Source of the DNA: an uncultured Chloroflexales bacterium | GTDB taxonomy: Bacteria > Chloroflexota > Chloroflexia > Chloroflexales > Chloroflexaceae | Length of the DNA stretch: 44,643 nt | Direction: 5' to 3' | Assembly (NCBI GenBank): GCA_937967405.1 | Contig: CALCJV010000017.1 | Coordinates: 1 to 44,643, forward strand | Shown: positions 15,783 to 24,977 of the stretch, in pieces | Layout of the letters: each line of letters begins with the position of its first letter | Position numbering within the stretch: position 1 is the first letter of the stretch | Translations under genes and position numbers: made by a program | The notes under the pieces: model-generated | The model's input: only the letters and a program-made list of their open reading frames with translations | The model's database searches: none | Told to the model about the DNA's origin: nothing

Positions 15783-17168
15783 CTACGCCCCTGCTGGAGT
15801 CGGCATTGCGCTGCCACGCACGGGGGCTAGCTGGGCGGCTCGCGCTGGAAGCTCATACAGCAGCACATCCTCAACGAGGATGCGGGCAAGGTTGAGCGGG
15901 TGCAGAAACTCGCGCACTGGGGTGGCTCCATTGGCCATGCCAGCGTAGCGGGTTGCGAGTGACGGGCGACGGGCGATAGCTCGCAGCAGCAGCTCGCCAA
16001 TGTTGATGCCCCAATCCTGTACCTGCTCGATGGAGCCGCCCAGCTCATACAGATCGTAGTGCGGGCGGGTTTCCGCATCGCGCTGGGCCTGATACTGGGC
16101 CATTGTGCTGCACCAGTTCAGGCGTGCGCCGGGTGCATTCCAGCGGGCCCATGCCTGCGCCAGTAGCTCTGCGCCGCGCAAGGCATAGTTGATGCCCTGC
16201 CCCGTGATCGGGTCAATATAATGCCCGGCATCGCCCACCAATGCCCAGCCCGGCCCATATGATTGGCGGTAAAAGCTATCCACTGGGCCTTGCCCCATAA
16301 TCGGGGTGACCCGCTCGGCATTGCGCCCCCGCTCAGCTACTTCGGGGAAACTCTGCCAGACCTGCCGCATCACGCCTTCGGGGTCTTTGCGGGCTGTCTC
16401 AAATTCGGCCACCGGAATGCCCACCGAGACGACCGTTAAGCCGGCATCGGCATCGAACACCAGCACCCCGCGTCCCGCCGCTTTGAGGGAGGCATACACC
16501 ACCGCACTCGGTTCGTGCAATGGGGCGAAGTTGCGATAGTAGGCATAGTAGATGCACGAGGGGTTGGGATGCGCGGCGTAGATTTGTGCCCCCACCGCCC
16601 GCCCCACGAAGGTGCGCTTGCCATCCGCACCAATCACCGCCCGCGCATAGTAGGCTTGCTCGCCGCGCCCATGCTGCCGCCCGCGCACGCCGACCACGCG
16701 CCCGTGCGCCCAGAGCAAGCCCGTGACATTGAAGCCCTCGCGCACGGTGATGTTGGGGTAGCTGCGGATGCGGGCGAGCATGGCCCCGTCCATCACCTCC
16801 CGCCGGATCGAGTAGGCATAGTCGCGCCCGTGCGAGGCCGGCAGCCGTGCCACCAGATCGAACTGCTCCGTCCGCACGCCGTAGTAGCGGATCTGGGGCG
16901 CACCGATGGCTTCAATATCGGCGAGTACGCCAATCCGCTCCAGCACGGCCATGCTGTTGCCGTAGAAGATTGGGCACGAGACGGTCGGCGCGGGAAAGGT
17001 GCTCCGCTCGAGGAGGAGCACCTGTGCGCCCTGCTGGGCGAGGAGGGCGGCGGTAGCACAGCCGGCTACTCGTGCGCCCACAACAATCACGTCGAAGCTA
17101 TCATTGGGGGTATGCTCATGCTCTTGAGTGGTGGGCGTGTTCTGTCGTGTGATGTGCTTAATCGCCAT
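15783..17168 (-). CDS. FAD-dependent oxidoreductase of the geranylgeranyl reductase/hydroxylase superfamily
   Basis: 461 aa. After a polar lead of about 24 residues comes the dinucleotide-binding turn VIVVGARVAGCATAALLAQ (about 27-45) with acidic strand end LLLER. The conserved GD motif GWALVGDAGHYIDPITGQGIN lies near residue 305. This layout is shared by geranylgeranyl reductases, squalene-epoxidase-like and halogenase-like flavoproteins. A role in isoprenoid or lipid modification is plausible given the neighbouring glycolipid synthase, but the substrate is not determined. The start ATG at 17168 has AAAGGA about 11 nt upstream. Confidence 0.8.
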   Translation of the reverse strand: MAIKHITRQNTPTTQEHEHTPNDSFDVIVVGARVAGCATAALLAQQGAQVLLLERSTFPAPTVSCPIFYGNSMAVLERIGVLADIEAIGAPQIRYYGVRTEQFDLVARLPASHGRDYAYSIRREVMDGAMLARIRSYPNITVREGFNVTGLLWAHGRVVGVRGRQHGRGEQAYYARAVIGADGKRTFVGRAVGAQIYAAHPNPSCIYYAYYRNFAPLHEPSAVVYASLKAAGRGVLVFDADAGLTVVSVGIPVAEFETARKDPEGVMRQVWQSFPEVAERGRNAERVTPIMGQGPVDSFYRQSYGPGWALVGDAGHYIDPITGQGINYALRGAELLAQAWARWNAPGARLNWCSTMAQYQAQRDAETRPHYDLYELGGSIEQVQDWGINIGELLLRAIARRPSLATRYAGMANGATPVREFLHPLNLARILVEDVLLYELPARAAQLAPVRGSAMPTPAGA

Positions 17169-17381
17169 CGCAGACGTTATCCTTTGCTAGCTCAAAATTG
17201 AGAGTAGGTTATCTCCGTAGTCACTTCTTTCACTGTACCGAGAACACTGCGGCCCGTCAAGCACCATGCCATCCCCCCCGACTCCCTACCATAAGGAACT
17301 TTCGCGCCCTGCCGCACGTCATCCCTGCAAGGAGCATCCCACTGCCCGCCGTGCCGCAGCATTGGACAAGTGCGGGGCGTG

Positions 17382-17387
17382 TATAAT
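17382..17387 (+). promoter_or_regulatory. -10 element upstream of the GH-A hydrolase gene
   Basis: TATAAT inside CGTGTATAATAGG (17378-17390), 43 bp before the GTG start. TTGGAC at 17362-17367 would be a -35 only with a short 14-bp spacer, so the -10 carries most of the support. Confidence 0.5.
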
Positions 17388-17430
17388 AGGTATGGGGAAG
17401 CCGATCTGAAATGCCAAACGAGGAGTTGCT

Positions 17431-19206
17431 GTGTCGCACCGCCTGTTGAGCCTACTGCTTGTGCCGCTGGCTTTTCTGCTCACCTCATCCAATCTGGCTC
17501 CGCCCGCCCGCCCGCTCAATTGGGAACGCCCGCCTACGCCCGTTAGCGAGCCGACCTTCGGGCTGAATAGCCATCTCGCTACGCGCTACCCCGATCCGAC
17601 CAGCATGCACATTCCCGGCGCAGCCTTGACCGATCTTGGGGTACAGTGGGTGCGTGAGGATTTCCACTGGCATCGCATTCAGCCAGATCGGGACGTGTGG
17701 GATTGGAGCTTCAACGATGCCGCCGTGCGAGAGCTTGCCCGCCGCGACATCCAAATTTTGGGCGTGCTGGGGCCTTCGGTTGGCTGGGCCACCCCATACA
17801 CCGGCGATCAACGCCACGATGTTTCCTACTATGCCCCCGATCCCGATCTGTTTGAGGACTATGTGCGCGGGGTGGTGGCCCGCTATCGCCGCTACGTCAA
17901 GCACTGGGAGATTTGGAATGAGCCGGATCACACGCTCTTCTGGCAACCTGCCCCTGATCCTGTCGCCTATGCTCAGCTCCTGATGCGGGTTAGCCGCGTG
18001 ATTAAAGAGATAGACCCCGCAGCACAGGTCGTGATTGGAGGCTTCAATCCCTACGATCCGGCGTTTATCCGCACCGTTGCACAGCAGGGGGCGTGGCCCG
18101 CATTCGATATTCTTGCCATCCACCCCTACATAGATCCGGCGACACCCGAACAGGGCAATCTAGTGGCGGCTGTAGATACCCTGTACGCATTGATGTACCA
18201 GTATGGCAAAAAGCCGATCTGGGTGACTGAAATTGGCTGGGCTAGTGGCCCCGGTGATCGGGATGCGGTGGGCTACACCAATGAGCAGCAGCAGGCCCAC
18301 TACCTTGTGCGCTCGATGTTACTGCTCTGGTCGGCGGGAGTTGAGCGCATCTTTTGGTATATGCTCAAAGATGACCAGCATAACCCCTACGGCTTGGTGC
18401 GCTACGGCAATGGGCGCACCGACTTTGCACCGGAGCTGTATAAGCCGGCCTTCTTTGCGCTGCAAACGCTGCACCGCGAGCTACATGGGGCCCAGTTCGT
18501 CGAGCGGCGTGATCTGTTTGATGCTGCTATCGTGACCGATTTCAGCCAAGCTGCGGGCTGGGTGCGCCCATCCCAACCCAACGGCAGCCTGAGCTTCAGC
18601 GAGGCCCATGTTGCGCGGATTGACTACAACTTCAGCACCCGTGCGAATGATTACCTCGTGTTTGAGCTGGCGCAGCCGATCCCGCTCAAGGGCGATCCAT
18701 ATGCCATTGGGCTGTGGGTGTATGGCGACGGCAGCGAGCATCTCCTGCGGGTGTGGCTGCGCGATGCTGAGGGCGAGGTGCTGCAATACAAGGTTGGGGT
18801 CGTCGGCGAACCGGGCTGGCGGTTTATCAGCACCCCGCTTGGTGGCACGGTAGAGCCGGGCAACCGCGTAACGAGTGGCGGCAATGGACAACTCGATTAC
18901 CCGATCAGCCTACAGGCGATCCTCTTGGATGATGCCTATGATGCGTTTGTTGGCACAGGCACGATCTATCTTGATGATGTCAAAGCGATCTATGGGCGCG
19001 AGGTGTACGATCTGCGCTTCACTCGCGCAGGGCGGGCCCTTGATGTGATCTGGTCGCCCCCGCACACCCGCGTCACATTGGCTACCAGCGCAGCAACCGC
19101 CTATCTGCGCCGCCCAGATGGGAGCGTGCTCGATGCATCCGTGCGCGGGGATCGCATCCCGCTGACGGTGAGTGGCGAGCCAGTATTTCTGTGGCACACC
19201 CGCTAA
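17431..19206 (+). CDS. Secreted clan GH-A glycoside hydrolase
   Basis: 591 aa from a GTG start with CGAGGAG 5 nt upstream. A signal peptide (about 1-23, LLSLLLVPLAFLLTSSNLA) precedes a TIM-barrel domain (about 43-350) with acid/base E164 in WEIWNEPD and nucleophile E267 in WVTEIGW, the clan GH-A arrangement closest to GH39/GH5-like enzymes. A beta-rich region (about 375-525) looks like a carbohydrate-binding sandwich, ending in a small beta domain. It probably hydrolyses an external beta-linked glycan; substrate unknown. It converges with the OSBS/NSAR gene. Confidence 0.85.
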   Translation: MSHRLLSLLLVPLAFLLTSSNLAPPARPLNWERPPTPVSEPTFGLNSHLATRYPDPTSMHIPGAALTDLGVQWVREDFHWHRIQPDRDVWDWSFNDAAVRELARRDIQILGVLGPSVGWATPYTGDQRHDVSYYAPDPDLFEDYVRGVVARYRRYVKHWEIWNEPDHTLFWQPAPDPVAYAQLLMRVSRVIKEIDPAAQVVIGGFNPYDPAFIRTVAQQGAWPAFDILAIHPYIDPATPEQGNLVAAVDTLYALMYQYGKKPIWVTEIGWASGPGDRDAVGYTNEQQQAHYLVRSMLLLWSAGVERIFWYMLKDDQHNPYGLVRYGNGRTDFAPELYKPAFFALQTLHRELHGAQFVERRDLFDAAIVTDFSQAAGWVRPSQPNGSLSFSEAHVARIDYNFSTRANDYLVFELAQPIPLKGDPYAIGLWVYGDGSEHLLRVWLRDAEGEVLQYKVGVVGEPGWRFISTPLGGTVEPGNRVTSGGNGQLDYPISLQAILLDDAYDAFVGTGTIYLDDVKAIYGREVYDLRFTRAGRALDVIWSPPHTRVTLATSAATAYLRRPDGSVLDASVRGDRIPLTVSGEPVFLWHTR

Positions 19207-19211
19207 GTTGC

Positions 19212-19233
19212 CCATAGCGTGGCAGTGCTATGG
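19212..19233. terminator. Terminator-like hairpin between GH-A and OSBS/NSAR genes
   Basis: CCATAGC (19212-19218) pairs perfectly with GCTATGG (19227-19233) over an 8-nt loop, starting 6 nt after the GH-A stop codon. It is followed by CTCTCCC, so there is no T run. It sits between convergent genes. Confidence 0.45.
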
Positions 19234-19256
19234 CTCTCCCCCGCTCCTAGCACCGG

Positions 19257-20384
19257 TTACGCGCCCGATGCCCGCACCACGAGATGCTGTTGGCGCACTG
19301 CCGCGAGCCGCTTGGTATCGAGCGTTACGCCTAGCCCAACCGTATGTGGCACGGTGATCGTCGAGTCGGGATTGAGCGTGAAGTTGGGCCGGGCGACATC
19401 TTCGGCGAAATAGCGGGCGGATGCAGAGATGTCGCCGGGTAGCACAAAATTCGCCTTGCTAGCCAGTGCAAGGTTACCTGCTCGCCCGACGTTGGTTTCG
19501 AGCATGCCCCCGCACCACACCGGTATACCCTGCGCGGCGCAGAGATCGTGAATTGCTCCTGCTGCGGTGAAGCCGCCTACCCGCCCCACTTTGATGTTGA
19601 TCACGCGGCACGCCCCAAGCTGCAACGCCCAACGCGCATGATCCAGCGATTGGATGCTCTCGTCGAGGCAGATCGGCGTGTGCAATGCGCGTTGCAGCGT
19701 GGCGTGATCCACCAGATCATCGTGGTGCAGGGGTTGCTCAATCAATAGTAACTGGTACGCATCTAGCTCCTTGAACACCGCCGTATCAGCCAATGTGTAG
19801 GCCGAGTTAGCATCCACCTGTAGCCGCAGATCGGGGTAGCGTTCGCGCACCGCCCGCACCAGTTGCACATCGTGGCCCGGCTTGATCTTCAGCTTGACCC
19901 GCTGGTAGCCGCAAGCCACAAAGCTCTCCACCTGCTCTAGCAGGACCGCAATGGTTGGCTCTAGCCCTACGCTCACCCCAACCGGCACTGCCGCTCGCGT
20001 ACCACCAAGCAGCGTTGCGAGCGATACGCCTTGCGCCTGTGCCACCAGATCCCAGATCGCATTCTCTAGCGCGGCCCGCGCCATTGCGTGCCCACGCACC
20101 CGCGCCATCAATTCGGGCACCTCCTGCGGCGCACGGATCGGTTGCCCCACCACCATCTCGATCAGGTAATCACGCAGGATGTGCCACGCCGTTTGCACTG
20201 TCTCTGGCGCATACCACGGGCCACTGCCTGCAACACACTCGCCCCAGCCGATCAGCCCCGCACTCGCCACCGACACCAGAATACACGGGCGCACCGTTTC
20301 GCGCCCAAAGCTTGTCTCAAAGGGATGTACCAATGGCATCTCAATGAGATGCAGCTCAATCTGTTCAATAGTTAATGGCTGCAT
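19257..20384 (-). CDS. o-Succinylbenzoate synthase / N-succinylamino acid racemase (enolase superfamily)
   Basis: 375 aa with the full active site of the OSBS/NSAR branch: K164-x-K166 in VKLKIKPG, metal ligands D191 (QVDANSAY), E216 (LIEQPL) and D241 (CLDESI), and the second-face base K265 (NIKVGRVGG). OSBS makes o-succinylbenzoate for menaquinone; NSAR racemises N-succinylamino acids, and some members do both. The gene lies 9 bp after a GNAT acyltransferase gene on the same strand, the neighbour known from NSAR pathways that convert D- to L-amino acids. No other men genes are nearby, so an NSAR or dual role is favoured. Confidence 0.9.
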   Translation of the reverse strand: MQPLTIEQIELHLIEMPLVHPFETSFGRETVRPCILVSVASAGLIGWGECVAGSGPWYAPETVQTAWHILRDYLIEMVVGQPIRAPQEVPELMARVRGHAMARAALENAIWDLVAQAQGVSLATLLGGTRAAVPVGVSVGLEPTIAVLLEQVESFVACGYQRVKLKIKPGHDVQLVRAVRERYPDLRLQVDANSAYTLADTAVFKELDAYQLLLIEQPLHHDDLVDHATLQRALHTPICLDESIQSLDHARWALQLGACRVINIKVGRVGGFTAAGAIHDLCAAQGIPVWCGGMLETNVGRAGNLALASKANFVLPGDISASARYFAEDVARPNFTLNPDSTITVPHTVGLGVTLDTKRLAAVRQQHLVVRASGA

Positions 20385-20393
20385 GCACGCTTC

Positions 20394-21263
20394 CTACGCA
20401 TGTTCCAACACATAGTATCCAACTTCCCCATCGGCAAGCGCATCGGTGATCGTGTAGCCTGCCGCACATGCCCCCCCTAGTACAGCCCGAATGTGCAGTC
20501 GCCACGCAAGGGCCAGTTCGTGGTTCTCGGCACGGATGCGCTGCATCTGGGCGGGAATGGCTACCAGCAGCGTGGCAGCCTGTGGTGCAAGCGGGGCAGC
20601 ACACGGGCGCGGCAGCAGATCGGGGCCTGTGTCGGTCTCCGGCGGATTCAGCAGCACTGCCCCCGCCGTGCGATACTGCTGCACCAGCTGCGCCATTGGC
20701 AGGCGGGTGTGAATGCGAGCGATGCGTTGTAGCACCCGCGCTTGATCCAGCTCCCAGCGCACCAGCAGCCGGTCTGAGGGCAAAGCCATAGGCAGTCCAT
20801 TCCGCATCGGGCCGTAGAGATTGGGCAGGTACGTCGTACTGATCCCGCCGAGCAGATGAATGTTCAGCAGTGCGTTGCGCCGCTCTAGCGGGTCAAACGT
20901 CCACGTTATCAAATTGATCCCTTGCGCCAGTGCCAGATCGCGCTGATACAGCTTCATGCGCGTGCCAATGCCCTGCCCGCGATAGGTGGGGGCAACCGCT
21001 AGTTGGTGCGAACAGTGCTTGAACTGCCCATTGGCTTCACGCCCAATAAAGCTGAACAGATAGGCAATCATAGGCAGTGCATCACCGGCATCAGTTTGAT
21101 TTGTGGCAAATGCCCCCAACACGATCCCGCCATTCTTCTGCGCTGTGAGCAGCACATGGTCGGGGACAACGGACTGCACCGGCATGCCCCACTCATCGCG
21201 CTGGAACGCCTCAGCGAGCGCAAAATCGGCTAGGGTTGTCAACTCTCGGATGTGGCTGTTCAT
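20394..21263 (-). CDS. GNAT-family acyltransferase of the NSAR-associated type
   Basis: 289 aa. The acyl-CoA motif A is LAVAPTYRGQGIGTRMKLYQRDLAL (about 89-113), followed by WTFDPLERRNALLNIHLLGG, the pattern of COG3375-type GNAT proteins. In Geobacillus a GNAT protein in the NSAR cluster succinylates D-amino acids; by analogy this one may supply N-succinylamino acids to the downstream racemase. The desuccinylase expected in such a pathway is not in this window. The ATG at 21263 has CAGGAG upstream, and a minus-strand TATAAT (21291-21296) lies about 30 bp above it. It is the first gene of a two-gene operon. Confidence 0.85.
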   Translation of the reverse strand: MNSHIRELTTLADFALAEAFQRDEWGMPVQSVVPDHVLLTAQKNGGIVLGAFATNQTDAGDALPMIAYLFSFIGREANGQFKHCSHQLAVAPTYRGQGIGTRMKLYQRDLALAQGINLITWTFDPLERRNALLNIHLLGGISTTYLPNLYGPMRNGLPMALPSDRLLVRWELDQARVLQRIARIHTRLPMAQLVQQYRTAGAVLLNPPETDTGPDLLPRPCAAPLAPQAATLLVAIPAQMQRIRAENHELALAWRLHIRAVLGGACAAGYTITDALADGEVGYYVLEHA

Positions 21264-21470
21264 TGTGTCTGGCTCCTGTTCTTACTGTGTATTATACATG
21301 CGCCTTGCAGCTGCTATTGCCGTGTCTGCTAATCTACAGTACAATGAAAAGGAATAAGCTCAATCATTTGTATTATCGCAGTGTCGCCGAGAAAAATGTC
21401 CTGTATTCCTGATCGGGCCAAACCGAAACCAAAATCTTAACATGCTTACAAAACGTGAGGAGTTCTTCTT

Positions 21471-22493
21471 ATGCAACCAGCCCCAATGCTTGCTGCGATC
21501 TGTGCCAAAGCTCACGCTGGACAAGCCCTGTATTTCAACGAACTGCGCTTTTTGGCCCAGACGAGCCAACGCGACGAAGTGCAACAGATAGCTCGGCGCA
21601 TCCGCCACCAGTACGCCCAAGCGTCAATCCTAACGTATGCCGAGCATGCCGGGCAGCCGCTGCTTGCCCCGCGTAGCCACGCTCACGCTTGCACCTCCCT
21701 CGCGGCGGCACTTGAGCTGATCGCGTGGTTGCGGCTCAATCTGCCCGAGCGGGCCTGCGACTGCTTTAGCGTAGCAGATGTGATCGCCCTGCACGAGCAG
21801 ACGCGCCTCCCCACTGAGACGATTCTGCGCCACCTATATGATGCTGGGCAAATCTTCTTGCGTAGCGATGATGAAGCCACCCTCCGGCTTGCCCTGTGTA
21901 ACTCTGCTGCTTATCCTGATCAACAACACCCGATGGCTGCCTTATGGTTGCGGGTGCTGCGGGAAGCTCAGCAGATGGGGATGATAGCAAGTGCGGCGGT
22001 GCTGCTTGGAGCCGATGTTGCCGAAGCAACCTATCTCCACTGGCTCCAGCGGATTCGCATCATTCAGGATTACAGCCAGCGCACGGTGGGCAACGGTTTC
22101 CTGAGTGTGGTGTATGTGCTGCAAATGGCGCAGACGTGCTTGAGTGACACCGACTTGTACCGCATTGCGCTCACGCGCCTCTATCTGAATGCGATCCCGC
22201 ATCATCAGCTACGTGGCTATGGCGCACACAGTGTGCCCCCCGCCCATGTGGTACGGGCGGCACAGGCGGGCATTGATGATCTCGGTGAGCTAGGTCGTCG
22301 CCGAGCCGCCCTGCAAGTGGCATTGCAGCCTTATGGCTACCGCCTCCAGCAGCGCGATCTGTATTACCAACCGGTGAGTGGCCCATCTGAAGCGGCAGCT
22401 TGCTGGGCAATGGCGGTGCACGTGCCCCCCGCCCAGTATCGGATTGCATCGGGGCAACCAATCTATCACCCCGTGCCAGATATGTTAAACTAA
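21471..22493 (+). CDS. Hypothetical protein, 340 aa, with a winged-helix-like segment
   Basis: No family recognised. It is soluble, mostly alpha-helical and rich in Ala, Leu and Gln. Residues about 95-140 (CFSVADVIALHEQTRLPTETILRHLYDAG) look like a winged-helix or RecQ-C-terminal-like unit. The C-terminal part has PVSGPSEAAACWAMAVHVPP. GAGGAG lies about 7 nt before the ATG. A strong hairpin follows the stop codon and rel lies 129 bp downstream. Confidence 0.7.
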   Translation: MQPAPMLAAICAKAHAGQALYFNELRFLAQTSQRDEVQQIARRIRHQYAQASILTYAEHAGQPLLAPRSHAHACTSLAAALELIAWLRLNLPERACDCFSVADVIALHEQTRLPTETILRHLYDAGQIFLRSDDEATLRLALCNSAAYPDQQHPMAALWLRVLREAQQMGMIASAAVLLGADVAEATYLHWLQRIRIIQDYSQRTVGNGFLSVVYVLQMAQTCLSDTDLYRIALTRLYLNAIPHHQLRGYGAHSVPPAHVVRAAQAGIDDLGELGRRRAALQVALQPYGYRLQQRDLYYQPVSGPSEAAACWAMAVHVPPAQYRIASGQPIYHPVPDMLN

Positions 22494-22510
22494 GTGAAAG
22501 CAATCGTGCT

Positions 22511-22529
22511 CGCCCGCCAAACGCGGGCG
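22511..22529. terminator. GC-rich hairpin between the 340-aa gene and rel
   Basis: CGCCCGC (22511-22517) pairs with GCGGGCG (22523-22529) around a 5-nt loop, 18 nt after the stop codon. No T tract follows, so it may be a weak terminator or a processing or attenuation structure. Confidence 0.4.
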
Positions 22530-22622
22530 GCAAGCATTCAATTGCATATGCATAGGGATGCAGCTTGATGGCTCCCACGATGCTCGCCCGTGAACGTCGA
22601 ATCATCGTGAAAGGAATGAACA

Positions 22623-24977
22623 ATGAAAGAACCTGACCTCCAACGGACGATCAATGCTGATGCCCTGCCGCTGTTACGCTCCTCGCCTGCTGTACCCGCC
22701 GAGCCAAGCCGCTTTGTGCCCGCCCCGCGCTTGATTGATGCCCAAACCCCGCCCGAAGAACTCTATGATCCTGATGTGCTCAATGCCCCGACTGTGGATG
22801 CCTTGATTGGACGGTTGCAAGAATACTTGCCTGAGGCTGAGGTGACCCCCATCCGCAAAGCCTATGCCGTCGCGTTTGCCGCGCATCACGGGCAGAAGCG
22901 CAAGAGTGGTGAGGATTATATCAACCACCCAGTCGCTACGGCCGCAATCCTGATTGATATGCAGATGGATGTGAGCACCATTACTGCGGCGCTGCTGCAC
23001 GATGTGGTTGAGGACTCAGCTGTCACTCTTGAGCAGATTGAAGCCCTGTTTGGCAAAACCGTGGCCCGCCTTGTGGATGGCGTGACCAAGCTCTCGGTGC
23101 TCGAAATGCAGAGTAAAGAGGAAGCCCAAATCGGCTCTTACCGCAAGATGTTCATTGCAATGGCGGATGACCCACGAGTGGTGCTGATTAAGCTTGCAGA
23201 TCGCTTGCACAATATGCGGACAATTGAGGCAACCCCGCCGCACAAGCAGGTGCGGATTGCCCAAGAGACCATGGATATTTATGCGCCGCTTGCCCATCGG
23301 CTCGGTATTTGGCAGATCAAATCGGAACTGGAAGACTTGTCCTTTAAGGTGCTGAACCCGCAGAAATACCGCGAAATCAGCTTCCATCTCTCGGTGCGCC
23401 GCGAAGTGCGGGAGCGGATCGTGCAACGGGTGATCAGCCGCCTGAAGCAGGCCCTAGAGAAAGAGGGCATCAGCGGCGCGAAGATTACCGGGCGGCCCAA
23501 GCATATCTACTCGATCTTCCGCAAGATGGAGCGTAAAGGCGTGCCACTCGAGCAGATCTACGATCAGCTCGCGGTGCGTGTGATTGTCAACGAAGTTAGT
23601 GAGTGTTACCGTGTGTTAGGCATCGTGCATACTATGTGGACCCCGATGCTTGCCGAGTTTGATGACTACATCGCGGTGCCGAAAGAGAGTATGTACCGCT
23701 CGCTACACACTACTGTGCTTACGCCCGGCGGCACCCCCTGCGAGGTGCAGATTCGCACCCAAGAGATGCACGAGGTCGCTGAGCGCGGGATCGCTGCACA
23801 CTGGCGTTATAAAGAGGGCTTCCGCGAAAGCGGCAAGAATATTGATAAATCGTTCGAAGCAAAGCTGGCGTGGCTGCGCCAATTGCTCGAATGGCGGTAT
23901 GAACTGACCGATGCCCATGAGTTTCTCGATCATCTCAAAACCGATTTCCTCGAAGATCAGGTGTATGTCTTTACCCCCAAAGGTGAGATTATTGACTTGC
24001 CCGACGGCAGCACGCCTGTAGATTTTGCCTATCGCATCCACAGTGAGGTTGGCAATCGGTGTATCGGCGCACGGGTTAATGGTGCACAAGTCCCGCTTGA
24101 TCATCGCTTGAAAAACGGCGATGTGGTCAGCATTATGAAGAGCAAGTCGGAGCGGGGGCCGAGCCGTGACTGGCTCAACTTCGTCAAGTCGGCTAGTGCC
24201 CGCAATCACATCAAACGCTACTACCGCCGTCTCGAACGCACCGAGAATATCACTGCTGGACGCACCCTGCTTGAAAAAGAACTGAAGCGGCTAGTGCTGA
24301 CGATTGCCTTTGATGATATTGTCAGTGCCAACGCCCTGCGCTCCGTTGAGGAGCTGTTCCTTGCGATTGGCACAGGCGAAATCACCGCCCGCCAAGCGGT
24401 GCAGAAAGCCGCCGCGCTGCTCAAGAGTAGTGCCGATGATCTCTCCCAGATTCCCGAAACGACCAACACTCCGCGCCACCCGGCGTTGCCCAACCCGACC
24501 CAGACGGCAAACATACAGGTGCTTGGCACGACCAACCTGATGACGCGGCTGGCCCGCTGTTGCAATCCGGTGCAGGGCGATCACATCATGGGCTATATCA
24601 CCCGCGGACGTGGGATCACGATCCACCGCGCCAATTGTCATACGATCCTCAACGAGAAGGAGCGCGAACGGCTGGTAGAAGCCAACTGGAACGTGCCCGA
24701 ACAGGATAGCTGGATTGTCGCAGTGCGCGTTGAGTCGTGGGATCGCGTGGGGCTATGGCGCGATGTATCGGCGGTGGTGGCTGATGCGGGCATCAATATT
24801 GTTGAGTTGCAGCAGATTCCCTCCCCTGATAACCAACGGGCCGTGTTTGTGATGCATCTCCGCATCTCCACGCTTGATCAGCTCACGCGCCTGCTGGATA
24901 AGCTGCACCGCATTCCTAATGTGATCGAAGCTAGCCGCGATACGCGCACCTACCCCCCTGTGCGTCGCCCCTCGTAG
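22623..24977 (+). CDS. rel: Bifunctional (p)ppGpp synthetase/hydrolase Rel
   Basis: 784 aa with the long RSH layout. The HD hydrolase domain (about 75-230) keeps H102 and HDVVED (126-131), so the hydrolase looks intact. The synthetase domain (about 275-400) has GRPKHIYSIFRKMERKG and VPKESMYRSLHTTV. A TGS domain (about 430-500, VYVFTPKGEIIDLPDGSTPVDFAYRIHSEVG), a helical and zinc-finger region with RLARCCNPVQGD, and a C-terminal ACT domain (about 700-780) follow. It sets the stringent-response alarmone level. AAAGGA lies 7 nt before the ATG. Its stop codon overlaps the start of mutY, so the two are probably co-translated. Confidence 0.97.
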   Translation: MKEPDLQRTINADALPLLRSSPAVPAEPSRFVPAPRLIDAQTPPEELYDPDVLNAPTVDALIGRLQEYLPEAEVTPIRKAYAVAFAAHHGQKRKSGEDYINHPVATAAILIDMQMDVSTITAALLHDVVEDSAVTLEQIEALFGKTVARLVDGVTKLSVLEMQSKEEAQIGSYRKMFIAMADDPRVVLIKLADRLHNMRTIEATPPHKQVRIAQETMDIYAPLAHRLGIWQIKSELEDLSFKVLNPQKYREISFHLSVRREVRERIVQRVISRLKQALEKEGISGAKITGRPKHIYSIFRKMERKGVPLEQIYDQLAVRVIVNEVSECYRVLGIVHTMWTPMLAEFDDYIAVPKESMYRSLHTTVLTPGGTPCEVQIRTQEMHEVAERGIAAHWRYKEGFRESGKNIDKSFEAKLAWLRQLLEWRYELTDAHEFLDHLKTDFLEDQVYVFTPKGEIIDLPDGSTPVDFAYRIHSEVGNRCIGARVNGAQVPLDHRLKNGDVVSIMKSKSERGPSRDWLNFVKSASARNHIKRYYRRLERTENITAGRTLLEKELKRLVLTIAFDDIVSANALRSVEELFLAIGTGEITARQAVQKAAALLKSSADDLSQIPETTNTPRHPALPNPTQTANIQVLGTTNLMTRLARCCNPVQGDHIMGYITRGRGITIHRANCHTILNEKERERLVEANWNVPEQDSWIVAVRVESWDRVGLWRDVSAVVADAGINIVELQQIPSPDNQRAVFVMHLRISTLDQLTRLLDKLHRIPNVIEASRDTRTYPPVRRPS

